Assembly (NCBI RefSeq): GCF_965198575.1
Contig: NZ_OZ240671.1
Coordinates: forward strand, 2,604,001-2,668,000
Source: Lichenicola sp965198575
GTDB lineage: Bacteria; Pseudomonadota; Alphaproteobacteria; Acetobacterales; Acetobacteraceae
DNA: 64,000 nt
Direction of reading: 5' to 3'
Below are positions 16,993-25,064 of this stretch, piece by piece. Within the stretch, counting starts at the first letter, position 1. Every line of letters starts with the position of its first letter. The notes under the pieces were generated by a model. The model was not told where the DNA came from. It worked only from the letters and a program-made list of their open reading frames with translations, and did no database searches. The position numbers and the translations under genes were made by a program.

Positions 16993-18651
16993 ATGACCTC
17001 TTCCTCCACTCCGCTCCCGTATTCCGCCGAGCTCGAGCAGCCGCATCCCGGCGACTCCCAGGTCGAGGCCTCGATCAACCGGCTGATGCGCGGCATCCTG
17101 GAGACCACCTGGAGCGACTACGGACACGCCGTGCGCGGCGTCCATGCCAAGAGTCATGGCCTGCTGCAGGGTGAGATGCAGGTGCTGGGTGGACTGCCGC
17201 CGGAGCTGGCCCAGGGCATGTTCGCGCAGCCGGCCGTCTATCCGGTGGTGATGCGGATCTCCACCAACCCCGGTGACATCCTCGACGACACGGTGTCGGT
17301 GCCGCGCGGCATGGCCATCAAGGTCATCGGCGTGGAGGGCGAGCGGCTGCCGGGTTCCGAAGCCAGGCGCACGCAGGACTTCGTCATGGCCAACGCACCC
17401 GCCTTCGTGGCCCCGGATGCCGGCAGTTTCGCCACGAGCCTCAGGCTGCTGGCGGCAACGACCGATACCGGCCAGCTCTGGAAGAAGGCGCTGTCCGCGG
17501 CCCTGCGCGGCGCTGCGGTAGCGGTGGCGGCAGCGGGCGGTGATGCCGGCAAGCTGAAGGCGCTCGGCGGCCAGCCACTGACCCATCCGCTCGGCGAGAC
17601 GTTCTACACCCAGACGCCATACCGCTACGGCGCGCATGTCGCGAAGCTGTCGCTGGCGCCGATCAGCCACGAGATGCAGCGTCTGACCGACAGCCCGGTC
17701 GACCTCGCCGGCGCGCCGAACGGGCTCCGCGGCGCGGTCATCGCGTATTTTCGCGAGCATGGCGCCGAGTGGGAGCTCCGCGTGCAGCTGCGGACCGACC
17801 CGCGCTCCATGCCGATCGAGGACGCCTCGGTGCCATGGCCGGAGGACCGCAGCCCGTATGTCGCGGTGGCCCGCATCAGGGTGCCGGCGCAGCCTGCCTG
17901 GAGCGAGGAGCGCGCGGTGCAGGCGGATGACGGCCTGTCGTTCAGCCCGTGGCACGGCCTCCTCGAGCATCAGCCGCTCGGCTCGATCAACCGGGCGCGC
18001 AGGGACTCCTATGCCATGTCGGCGGCGTTCCGGGCGTCGCGCAATGGCTGCCCGATCCATGAGCCCGAGGCGACGATGGCGCTGTCGAAGGCCGCCGCCA
18101 GCCCCTATGGCCGCATGCCCGGTCGTGAGGGACGCCGGCCGAACACGCCCGACGCCCGTCCCGGCGCGGTCGGCCAGCCGCTGAACAAGGGTCTGCGCGG
18201 CGTGTTTGCCGGCACCGTCGGCGGTCTCGCGGCGGGTTTGCTGCTATCGGCGATCATGGTGGGACTGGAAGCGGCGAGCGGCGAACCCTCCGACCTGGTC
18301 AAGCTCAGGCGCCGCCTTGACGCCAGTCTCGGGCTTGCGGAGGTCCCCGATGAGGCCGATCCGGATGGTGCCGAGCAGCTGGTGGCGCATGGCGGCCACA
18401 TGCTGCTGTCCGGGGTCAGCGGCGCATTGTATGGCGCGCTGGCACCGGAGGAAGCGTCGCCGCTGGTCGCAGGGTCGATCTTCGGCGGCGTGTTCTATCT
18501 GCTCGCATACGGCGTTGCGGGCCCGGCGGCAGGGGTGAGCCCGCCGCTCTGGCGCGACACCCGGTCGAGCATCGCCCAGCACGGGATGTTCCACCTGCTG
18601 TTCGGTATCGTCGCCGGGCTGGTGGCGCGGCGGGTCGGGCGCCGGCTCTGA
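16993..18651 (+). CDS. Catalase-like haem protein fused to a DUF1440-like membrane domain
   Basis: 552 residues in one uninterrupted frame. Residues 1-~365 follow the catalase-like (SrpA-type) family: RGVHAKSHGLLQGEM carries the expected distal His, then VMRISTNPGDI, the RGMAIKVIGVEG strand, FVMANAPAF, ETFYTQTPYRYGAHVAKLSL, and a closing NRARRDSYAMSAAFR. The classical proximal haem Tyr motif of true catalases is not seen. Residues ~395-552 have four hydrophobic segments starting GVFAGTVGGLAAGLLLSAIM, then HMLLSGVSGALYGAL, LVAGSIFGGVFYLLAYGV and HLLFGIVAGLVA. This resembles the DUF1440 (YagU-type) inner membrane family. The catalase-like part would thus be tethered to the membrane. Activity on peroxide or lipid peroxides is inferred from the family only. 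Confidence 0.75.
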   Translation: MTSSSTPLPYSAELEQPHPGDSQVEASINRLMRGILETTWSDYGHAVRGVHAKSHGLLQGEMQVLGGLPPELAQGMFAQPAVYPVVMRISTNPGDILDDTVSVPRGMAIKVIGVEGERLPGSEARRTQDFVMANAPAFVAPDAGSFATSLRLLAATTDTGQLWKKALSAALRGAAVAVAAAGGDAGKLKALGGQPLTHPLGETFYTQTPYRYGAHVAKLSLAPISHEMQRLTDSPVDLAGAPNGLRGAVIAYFREHGAEWELRVQLRTDPRSMPIEDASVPWPEDRSPYVAVARIRVPAQPAWSEERAVQADDGLSFSPWHGLLEHQPLGSINRARRDSYAMSAAFRASRNGCPIHEPEATMALSKAAASPYGRMPGREGRRPNTPDARPGAVGQPLNKGLRGVFAGTVGGLAAGLLLSAIMVGLEAASGEPSDLVKLRRRLDASLGLAEVPDEADPDGAEQLVAHGGHMLLSGVSGALYGALAPEEASPLVAGSIFGGVFYLLAYGVAGPAAGVSPPLWRDTRSSIAQHGMFHLLFGIVAGLVARRVGRRL

Positions 18652-18674
18652 TCGAAACCCGCCGGGTGGCCCGT

Positions 18675-19553
18675 TCAGTGACCGGCTGAGCCGATCCCGT
18701 CCAGCTCGGCGATCGCCTCCGAAGTAAGGGCGATATCGGCCACTGCCAGGTTCTCCCGCAGGTGGCCGAGCGACGAGGTGCCCGGGATCAGCAGGATGTT
18801 CGCCGACCGGTGCAGCAGCCAGGCGAGTGCGACCTGCATCGGTGTCGCGCCGATCCGGGCCGCCACGTCCGACAGCGTCGTCGATTGCAACGGCGTAAAG
18901 CCGCCGAGCGGAAAGAACGGCACGTAGGCGATGCCGTCCGCCGCAAGGGCGTCGATCATCGCGTCGTCCTCGCGGTGGGCGAGGTTGTAGTGGTTCTGCA
19001 CGCAGACGATCTCGGCGATGCCGCGACCCTGCGCCAGCTGCGTGGGCGTGGTGTTGCTCAACCCGATATGCCGCACCAGGCCCTGGCGTTGCAGCTCCGC
19101 AAGGGCCGTGAGCGGCGCCTCGATCGAGCCTTCGCTGGGGCCGTGGCCGTCGCCACCGAGGATCCGGAGATTGACCACGTCGAGTGCGTCGAGGCCGAGA
19201 TTGCGCAGGTTGTCGTGTACCGCACTGGTGAGCTCGGGCGCCGACATCGCCGGGTTCCATGACGCATCCGCACCCCGCTTGGCACCGATCTTGGTCACGA
19301 TCACCAGGTCATCTTGGTAGGGGTGAAGCGCCTCGCGGATCAACCGGTTGGTGACGTACGGACCGTAGAAGTCACTGGTGTCAATATGGTTGACGCCGCT
19401 CGCCACGGCCTCGCGCAGCACGGCCAGTGCGGTGTCGTGATCCTTGGGCGGTCCGAACACGCCAGGTCCGGCGAGCTGCATCGCGCCGTAGCCCAGGCGA
19501 TTGACCGTCCGGTCGCCGAGCCGATACGTGCCGGCGTTGCCGAGCTTTGCCAT
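18675..19553 (-). CDS. Aldo/keto reductase
   Basis: 292 residues from ATG 19553, preceded by GGAGAGAAG. The frame stays open upstream but runs into the divergent LysR gene. It is a NADPH-dependent (beta/alpha)8 barrel oxidoreductase. Visible are IDTSDFYGPYVTNRLIREAL with the catalytic Tyr, the catalytic Lys in DLVIVTKIG, HIGLSNTTPTQL, and IPGTSSLGHLRENL near the cofactor site. It is divergent from a LysR regulator 94 bases away, the standard layout for a regulator controlling its neighbour. The substrate is not predictable. Confidence 0.9.
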   Translation of the reverse strand: MAKLGNAGTYRLGDRTVNRLGYGAMQLAGPGVFGPPKDHDTALAVLREAVASGVNHIDTSDFYGPYVTNRLIREALHPYQDDLVIVTKIGAKRGADASWNPAMSAPELTSAVHDNLRNLGLDALDVVNLRILGGDGHGPSEGSIEAPLTALAELQRQGLVRHIGLSNTTPTQLAQGRGIAEIVCVQNHYNLAHREDDAMIDALAADGIAYVPFFPLGGFTPLQSTTLSDVAARIGATPMQVALAWLLHRSANILLIPGTSSLGHLRENLAVADIALTSEAIAELDGIGSAGH

Positions 19554-19647
19554 GTGTCTTCTCTCCAGGTCGCATCGACGATATGCACCCGAGCCGGCCG
19601 CACGATAATCCCCCACAATCGGCACAGGCCGTGCGATCGGGTGGACA

Positions 19648-20541
19648 ATGCCGACAGACCTCCAGGAACTCGCTGCATTCGTTGCCGTGGCACAGGCGCG
19701 CGGGTTTCGCGAGGCGGCCCGGAAAAGCGGCGCGTCCGCATCGGGTTTGAGCGAGGCGGTCAGGCGGCTGGAGACCAGGCTCGGCGTCCGGCTGCTCAAC
19801 CGGACGACACGGAGCGTGGCGCCGACCGAGGCGGGCCGACGGTTGCTGGAACGGCTGGTGCCGATGCTGGGTGAGCTCGACGCAGCACTCGATGTGGTGA
19901 ACGCGTTTCGCGACCGGCCGACCGGCACCCTCAGGCTGAATGTGCCGGGCAGTGTCGCACGCCTGGTGCTGCCCGCGATCGTGCCGGGTTTTCTCCTGGC
20001 TTATCCGGACATCCGGCTCGACGTGGTGGTCGAGGAGAGCTTCGTCGACGTGCTGGCGGCAGGCTGCGACGCCGGCGTCCGCTACGACGAGCGGCTGGAG
20101 CAGGACATGATCGCGGTGCCGATCGGGCCGCGCGTGCAGCGCTTCGCCACCGCCGCCGCACCAGGCTATCTCGCCACGCACGGTCGGCCGGAGCATCCGC
20201 GCGACCTGCTGGCGCATGCCTGCCTGCGCGGCCAGTTCGCCAGCGGCAGCATTCCAGCCTGGGAATTCGAGCGGGATGGCGAGATGGTCCGGGTCGACCC
20301 CACCGGCCCGTTGCTGGTCAGGCTCGGCGGCGCGGTCGACCTGGCGGTGAGTGCCGCGGTGCAGGGGGTCGGCATCATCCATGTGTTCGAGGACTGGCTG
20401 CGGCCCCACCTCGAGGACGGCTCGCTGGAACCGGTGCTCGAGCCGTGGTGGCAGAGTTTTCCGGGACCTTTCCTGTACTACCCCGGCCGCACCCACCTCC
20501 CGGTCCCGCTTCGCGCCTTCGTCGACTTCATCAGGCAGTAG
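19648..20541 (+). CDS. LysR-family transcriptional regulator
   Basis: 297 residues. Residues 3-62 form the winged helix-turn-helix (LQELAAFVAVAQARGFREAA ... LSEAVRRLETRLGVRLLNRT, then APTEAG). The remainder is a periplasmic-binding-protein-like effector domain (GTLRLNVPGSVARLVLPAIV ... VVVEESFVDVLAAGCDAGV). It probably controls the divergent aldo/keto reductase and itself from the 94-base spacer. That spacer has no clear T-N11-A palindrome that I would call. The inducer is unknown. Confidence 0.93.
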   Translation: MPTDLQELAAFVAVAQARGFREAARKSGASASGLSEAVRRLETRLGVRLLNRTTRSVAPTEAGRRLLERLVPMLGELDAALDVVNAFRDRPTGTLRLNVPGSVARLVLPAIVPGFLLAYPDIRLDVVVEESFVDVLAAGCDAGVRYDERLEQDMIAVPIGPRVQRFATAAAPGYLATHGRPEHPRDLLAHACLRGQFASGSIPAWEFERDGEMVRVDPTGPLLVRLGGAVDLAVSAAVQGVGIIHVFEDWLRPHLEDGSLEPVLEPWWQSFPGPFLYYPGRTHLPVPLRAFVDFIRQ

Positions 20542-20624
20542 GCCGGCTTCTTGCGGATCCGGTCGTTGCGTGCCGCAATGGGGACAGCCAGACTTCGCGG
20601 CGTTCCTGGCGGGAGGCTGCGGCA

Positions 20625-21725
20625 ATGTTCGGATCTGTGGTTCTGGACGTGGCCATCGGACTCAGCCTGCTGTTCCTGTTCGTGAGCCTGATCTGCTCGG
20701 CGATCCGCGAGGCGATCGAGACGGTGCTCAGCATGCGGGCTGCCGACCTGGAACGCGGCGTGCGCGAACTGCTCGACGACCCGGAGGGCATCGGCGCCGC
20801 GCGCGATCTGTATGCGCATCCGCTGGTCTATTCGCTCTATCCCGGATCGTACGAGCCGGAACTGCTGCGGCCGCATCGCAGCCTGCTCGGCGGCAGGGTC
20901 GGGTTGTGCATGCCGGTCCGTGCGCGGCACAACCTGCCTGCCTATATTCCGGCCGCCAACTTCGCCCGCGCGTTCCTCGACATCATCCTGCGCGGGCCGG
21001 TCGGCACCGCACCGAGCGGGCCCGCGGCGGTGGTACCGGTGATGTCGCCGGAAGCGCTCCAGGCGATCGCACGAGACATGCCGGACGGCCGCATCCGACG
21101 CGCGCTGCTGAGCGCGCTGGACACCGCCGAGGGCGACCTTGCGCGGGTGCAGCTCGCCCTCGAGGTCTGGTTCGATGCCTGCATGGAGCGGGTTTCGGGC
21201 CGGTACAAGCAGCGCACGCAGGTGATCCTGTTCCTGCTCGGGCTGCTGCTGGCCGGGGTGATGAACATCGATGCGTTCAGCGTCGGCCGGGCGTTGTTCC
21301 AGGACAAGGCGCTGCGTGACGGCGCCGTGGCGCAGGCCTCGGAACTGCTGCCGCGCGATACCGAGCACGCGCTGCCGGCCCAGGCCCAGGACCAGGCCCA
21401 GGCCCAGGATGCCTTCATGGTGCTGCAGCGCGACCTCGACGAGATCCAGTTCCCGACCGGCTGGGAGCCGCCACCGCAGCATCTATGGCGCCCTGAGGAG
21501 ACCACCGCCCCGGTTGAGCCGCCGGGCGTGGCCTCGACATGGCCTGCGACCGCGGCACGGCTGGACTGGCTGGCGCTGCTGCAGATGCTGATCGGCTGGA
21601 CCGTGACCGCCTTTGCCGTGATGCTGGGCGCGCCGTTCTGGTTCGACATGCTCAGCCGCTTCATGGTGGTCCGCTCGACGGTCAGGCCCGGCACCCGCCT
21701 GCTCGGGAGCAGCAGCCTGCGCTAG
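20625..21725 (+). CDS. Unknown membrane protein with three predicted transmembrane segments
   Basis: 366 residues. ATG 20625 has a strong GGGAGG nine bases upstream, while an upstream extension would overlap the LysR gene. Hydrophobic segments lie at residues 5-25 (VLDVAIGLSLLFLFVSLIC), ~199-218 (VILFLLGLLLAGVMN) and ~317-338 (LLQMLIGWTVTAFAVMLGA). Between the first two is a ~170-residue soluble region beginning SAIREAIETVLSMRAADLER. A short Gln/Ala/Asp repeat (QAQDQAQAQD) lies near residue 250. I do not recognise a named family. The layout suggests an inner membrane protein with a cytoplasmic loop. Function is not inferred. Confidence 0.78.
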   Translation: MFGSVVLDVAIGLSLLFLFVSLICSAIREAIETVLSMRAADLERGVRELLDDPEGIGAARDLYAHPLVYSLYPGSYEPELLRPHRSLLGGRVGLCMPVRARHNLPAYIPAANFARAFLDIILRGPVGTAPSGPAAVVPVMSPEALQAIARDMPDGRIRRALLSALDTAEGDLARVQLALEVWFDACMERVSGRYKQRTQVILFLLGLLLAGVMNIDAFSVGRALFQDKALRDGAVAQASELLPRDTEHALPAQAQDQAQAQDAFMVLQRDLDEIQFPTGWEPPPQHLWRPEETTAPVEPPGVASTWPATAARLDWLALLQMLIGWTVTAFAVMLGAPFWFDMLSRFMVVRSTVRPGTRLLGSSSLR

Positions 21726-21758
21726 CTGACCGGTGCCGCGGTCCTGCCGAACCGTGTG

Positions 21759-22064
21759 CTATTCTTCGGGCTCGGTCGTGAACAGCAGCGGGTAGCCCTT
21801 CTTGCGCGCGAGGTCGGTCGCGTTGGTCGCCTTGGCCTCGGCGATCTCCTTCGTGAAGACGGCGACCACACACACCCCACGTTGATGCGCCGTCATCATG
21901 ACGCGGCCGGCCTGGCCCTCATCCATGCGGAATTCCGCCTTCAGCACCAGCACCACGAATTCGCGCGGCGTGAAGTCGTCGTTGACCAGCATGACCTTGT
22001 GCAGACGCGGCCGCTCTACCTTCAGCTCGAGCTGGATGCGGGGGGAGGTGGTGGTCTCGGGCAT
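21759..22064 (-). CDS. clpS: ClpS2-type ATP-dependent protease adaptor
   Basis: 101 residues. ClpS delivers proteins with N-degron residues to ClpAP. The core reads HKVMLVNDDFTPREFVV, with the Asn-Asp-Asp of the N-degron pocket, then GRVMMTAHQRGV with the pocket His. The C terminus PLLFTTEPEE is the tail typical of the second alphaproteobacterial paralogue, ClpS2, rather than the ClpS1 normally next to clpA. No clpA is present nearby, in agreement. ATG 22064 begins a disordered 17-residue N-terminal extension. The gene is convergent with the preceding membrane protein gene. Confidence 0.93.
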   Translation of the reverse strand: MPETTTSPRIQLELKVERPRLHKVMLVNDDFTPREFVVLVLKAEFRMDEGQAGRVMMTAHQRGVCVVAVFTKEIAEAKATNATDLARKKGYPLLFTTEPEE

Positions 22065-22194
22065 CGGCGGCTTTCACCAGGGCGTCGTTGCGCATGTTTC
22101 CGGGGCGGCGCACCCCACCGGGAAGAGTCCCCGTCGTGGATCCGATGGAAGAGAGCCGCATCGAGCGGCATATGGGGATCGACCAGCGCACGCG

Positions 22195-23277
22195 TCAGGG
22201 CAGGAGTCGCGGTTCCAGAAGCCGCTCCTGCGACGCATCCCACCGCCACAGCATATCGTTCGTAAGCCGCGTGCCTCCCAGGTATCGATGAACCGGGTTG
22301 TGCAGCGACCAGTCATCCCGCCCTGCCACCAGACGGTGTCCGAGCTCGGTCAGCGAGATCGGGCTCTCGCGGAAGCGACGGTGGCGCTCCGTGTCGTGGT
22401 GCATGTCCGGATCGAAGTGGCGCTCCGTCACGCCGGTCAGTGCGGGGACGGGCGCCGCGGCGAGCTCGCACAGCGTCTCGCCGATCTCGAAGTAGGAGAG
22501 GGGACAGCGTTCTCCCCACCGGAGGATGCGCTGCATGAGAGGCGAGACGCAGCGCTCCGGGTCAGACAGATGCCGACTGGAGAAGCCCTCGCCACGGCCG
22601 TCCGCTTCGGTCCACCAGCCCTGCCGTTCGATGAGGCCGAGGATGCGCCGGGCCGTGGCGCCGAGGCCGGTGTGGTCCGGCAATTGGTCCAGGCTCTGCT
22701 CGACGGCGCGTCTCAGTCCCGCAAGCCGATGCAGCTCCGGGTCATTCCGCATGGCGGCCCAGGCTGCCGGTGTCGAGGCGCCGAATGCCGCCCATGCCCG
22801 GCTCGCCAGCGCCACGTCCGCTGCGTCGACAGGTCGTGGAGGGAAAACCCAGTCGCCCGGACGACGCTCGCCGAGTGCCGCTTCTGCCTGCTTCAGCCAG
22901 AGCCGGGGCGCGATCTCCAGGCGGTGCCCCAGCCAGTCCAGCAACTGCACGAGCACCAGCTGCGCGTTCGGGTCCGGGTCGATCCAGAGCTCCACCCGGT
23001 CATGCGCGCGGCACATGTCCGGCAGCGGGTGCCAGACGCTTCGCAACGGAGAAATCTCGTCGCCGGGATCCTCGGCGCCGAACCGCCAGGATCCGCTACA
23101 CAGGCCTTCTGCCTCGCAGGTTGCCCGCCGCCGCCGGAAGAAATCCTCCGGCGCCCCCCGTGCAGGCACCGGACCGGTCATTAAACGGTGGCTGAAGGTC
23201 AGGACCTGGTCGGCGCGCCTCTCCTGCTTGAGGTGGCCTGCTCCGGTGTCACCCGTGACGAGGATCAGTGTGGACAT
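22195..23277 (-). CDS. DUF1835-like protein, unknown function
   Basis: 360 residues from ATG 23277, which has a GGAGG eight bases upstream; ATG 23292 is possible but lacks an SD. The N terminus STLILVTGDTGAGHLKQ, then LTFSHRLMTGPVP and WIDPDPNAQLVLVQLLDWLG, matches the DUF1835 pattern. A Trp/Arg-rich C-terminal half follows (GWWTEADGRGEGFSSRHLSD ... SLTELGHRLVAGRDD). Such proteins are cytoplasmic and uncharacterised. It follows tenA after 39 bases on the same strand and may be the last gene of that operon. Confidence 0.75.
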   Translation of the reverse strand: MSTLILVTGDTGAGHLKQERRADQVLTFSHRLMTGPVPARGAPEDFFRRRRATCEAEGLCSGSWRFGAEDPGDEISPLRSVWHPLPDMCRAHDRVELWIDPDPNAQLVLVQLLDWLGHRLEIAPRLWLKQAEAALGERRPGDWVFPPRPVDAADVALASRAWAAFGASTPAAWAAMRNDPELHRLAGLRRAVEQSLDQLPDHTGLGATARRILGLIERQGWWTEADGRGEGFSSRHLSDPERCVSPLMQRILRWGERCPLSYFEIGETLCELAAAPVPALTGVTERHFDPDMHHDTERHRRFRESPISLTELGHRLVAGRDDWSLHNPVHRYLGGTRLTNDMLWRWDASQERLLEPRLLP

Positions 23278-23316
23278 CGCCGCCTCCGACATGCCTGGGA
23301 CCAGGTGCCGCCCGTG

Positions 23317-23970
23317 TCAGGTTCTACCAAGGTCGGGATAGGCCGCGTCCAGGAACTCCTGCTCCAGCCGGACCGCGCGCACGAACAGGTCCCGGTTCAG
23401 CGTCGCCTCGGCGGGCCCGACACGGTCGAGCTCATGGCGCAGGAACGCCACGAAATCCCGGAAGCCCTCGTTGTCGTGCAGCGTGATCCACTCGGCGTGC
23501 ACGAAGGTGGCGGGTAGCGGGCGGGGCGCGGCTGAAGCCCAATCCAGGTAGAGCCATTCCGCCACGCACAGCACCGACAGCGCGGCGCCGTAGCTGCGGC
23601 TCGCGGCGGCCTCCCGCATGATCGCCTTGAATCCGGCGGTCGGCGCGGTGTCGGGGGGCGCCAGCCGTGCCGCCTCGTCCACCCCGAGGGCTGCGAAGGC
23701 ACGCTCGAAATAGGTGTTCTCCGGCCCGCAGATGAAGCCGAGCGCCTGGCCCAGCCGCAGCTTCGCCGGCAGCGTGTCGGCAGTGGCGAGTGCTGCGCCC
23801 AGCAGCGCCAGGAAGCTGTCGAGGAAGCGGTAATCCTGGATCAGGTAGCCCGCCATCACCCCGTCCGCGATCGTGCCGGCGCCCAGTTCCTGCACGAACC
23901 GGTGCCGCACCGCCTCGTCCCACGCAGGCTGGCTCGCCTGCCGCAGCGTCTCGCTGAAGCTGTCCGTCAT
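23317..23970 (-). CDS. TenA family protein (thiamine salvage aminohydrolase-like)
   Basis: 217 residues, all-helical. TenA enzymes hydrolyse damaged thiamine pyrimidines (aminopyrimidine) or thiamine for salvage. Family features are GYLIQDYRFLDSF (Asp46), the central helix VLCVAEWLYLDW and the C-terminal RLEQEFLDAAY (Glu203). Aligned on Trp139-Leu-Tyr, the position of the catalytic Cys in TenA_C enzymes is Ala137, followed by Glu138. The protein may therefore be of the TenA_E type, or Cys135 may substitute. The ATG overlaps the upstream SGNH gene stop by ATGA. thiM lies 6 kb away on the same strand, upstream of this cluster. No TPP riboswitch was seen. Confidence 0.85.
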   Translation of the reverse strand: MTDSFSETLRQASQPAWDEAVRHRFVQELGAGTIADGVMAGYLIQDYRFLDSFLALLGAALATADTLPAKLRLGQALGFICGPENTYFERAFAALGVDEAARLAPPDTAPTAGFKAIMREAAASRSYGAALSVLCVAEWLYLDWASAAPRPLPATFVHAEWITLHDNEGFRDFVAFLRHELDRVGPAEATLNRDLFVRAVRLEQEFLDAAYPDLGRT

Positions 23971-25064
23971 TTCCGGTCTCCTTCCTGCACCAGCGACCGT
24001 GACACCAGCACGCGGTCGATGTCGCCCGGCGCGGCGTCGCCGGTGGTGGCGGCCTGGGCGATCGCCTGCATCACCCGGTCGGCGATCGGCACGCGGTAAT
24101 GCACCGGGTCCCAGAAGTTCGAGCGGGTGGTGGTGACCGGATCGCGGTAGGCGAAATCGACCAGGACAGTGTTCGGGGTCGCCTGCGCGATCCGGGTCGC
24201 ACCGTCACGGCATGATTGCCATTTCGCGGCGATCCAACTGCCGGGCGTGCCGAGTTCCTCGTCTGCGATCGGCGGCATGTAGAGGATCTTGATGGTGTCG
24301 CTCGGCAGCGTCGGCAGCAGCCGTGCCAGGATCGACAGCGCGGCCGGATCGGTCGGCCTGCTGGCGGCAGGGTCCGTGGAAGGCTGTCCCCACTGGCGGA
24401 AGATCCGATCCACCCGCGCGGCGTCGTAGCGGTTCTCGGCCGGCAGGAAGTCGGTGTAGCCGTCGGCGCCATAGTGCGAGCGCCTGGCGCCGACCAGCAT
24501 CATGAACTGGTTGGCCGCCTCCTGCAGCGCGTAGAGGTTGGCCACGTGCAGGTAGCCGCGCCAGCGGTTGTCGCCGTACATCCACTCTGGAAATGGCCGG
24601 CCGGTGAGGCGGGGGGAATCTGCGCGGGCCAGGCACCAGGCGCTGTCGAGGCCGATCACCACCACCTTCGGGTCCGGATGGTGCCGGGCGAACAAGGCGA
24701 GCATGCGGCCCTGCTCCCAGGGCGTGGCGCTGTTCATCGCCAGGTTGACGAAATGCGCGCCGAGCAACCGGTCGAGCGCCGCCGGGCGCAGCAGCCGGCT
24801 GGTCGAGGTGCCGATGATGGCGGCGTCGAACCGCGGGCTGGTTGCCAGCATCGGCATCGAGAAGCGCGCATTGGTCGAGATCGGCGCACGCGGCAGCGAC
24901 GGCGACAGCGGCAGCATGCCCCACGGATCGACCGTCACGATGAACAGGTACGCGGCCAGGCCGAGCCCGAGCGCCGTGCCCGCGAAGATCCGGAGGAAGC
25001 GGCGCCAGCCTGTCGGATCGGGCGGGGGTTCAGAACTGGAAATAGATGAACTCGCTGGGAACAC
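23967..25064 (-). CDS. SGNH/AlgX-like membrane-anchored protein
   Basis: 365 residues from GTG 25064, so it overlaps the end of the MBOAT gene by 35 bases. A single hydrophobic anchor lies at residues ~25-46 (FAGTALGLGLAAYLFIVTV). The periplasmic part has IIGTSTSRLLRP at 83-94, resembling the SGNH block I Ser, and NFWDPVHYR at ~316-324, resembling the Asp-x-x-His of block V. This is the layout of AlgX/AlgJ/DltD-like partners that work with MBOAT acyltransferases to O-acylate a polysaccharide or wall polymer. The downstream tenA is coupled by ATGA. The exact acceptor is unknown. Confidence 0.72.
   Translation of the reverse strand: MFPASSSISSSEPPPDPTGWRRFLRIFAGTALGLGLAAYLFIVTVDPWGMLPLSPSLPRAPISTNARFSMPMLATSPRFDAAIIGTSTSRLLRPAALDRLLGAHFVNLAMNSATPWEQGRMLALFARHHPDPKVVVIGLDSAWCLARADSPRLTGRPFPEWMYGDNRWRGYLHVANLYALQEAANQFMMLVGARRSHYGADGYTDFLPAENRYDAARVDRIFRQWGQPSTDPAASRPTDPAALSILARLLPTLPSDTIKILYMPPIADEELGTPGSWIAAKWQSCRDGATRIAQATPNTVLVDFAYRDPVTTTRSNFWDPVHYRVPIADRVMQAIAQAATTGDAAPGDIDRVLVSRSLVQEGDRK

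Noticed and set aside
21385..21412. Short tandem GCCCAG repeat as a mobile or regulatory repeat
   Set aside because: It is an in-frame Gln/Ala/Asp low-complexity stretch within a coding gene, too short to be more.
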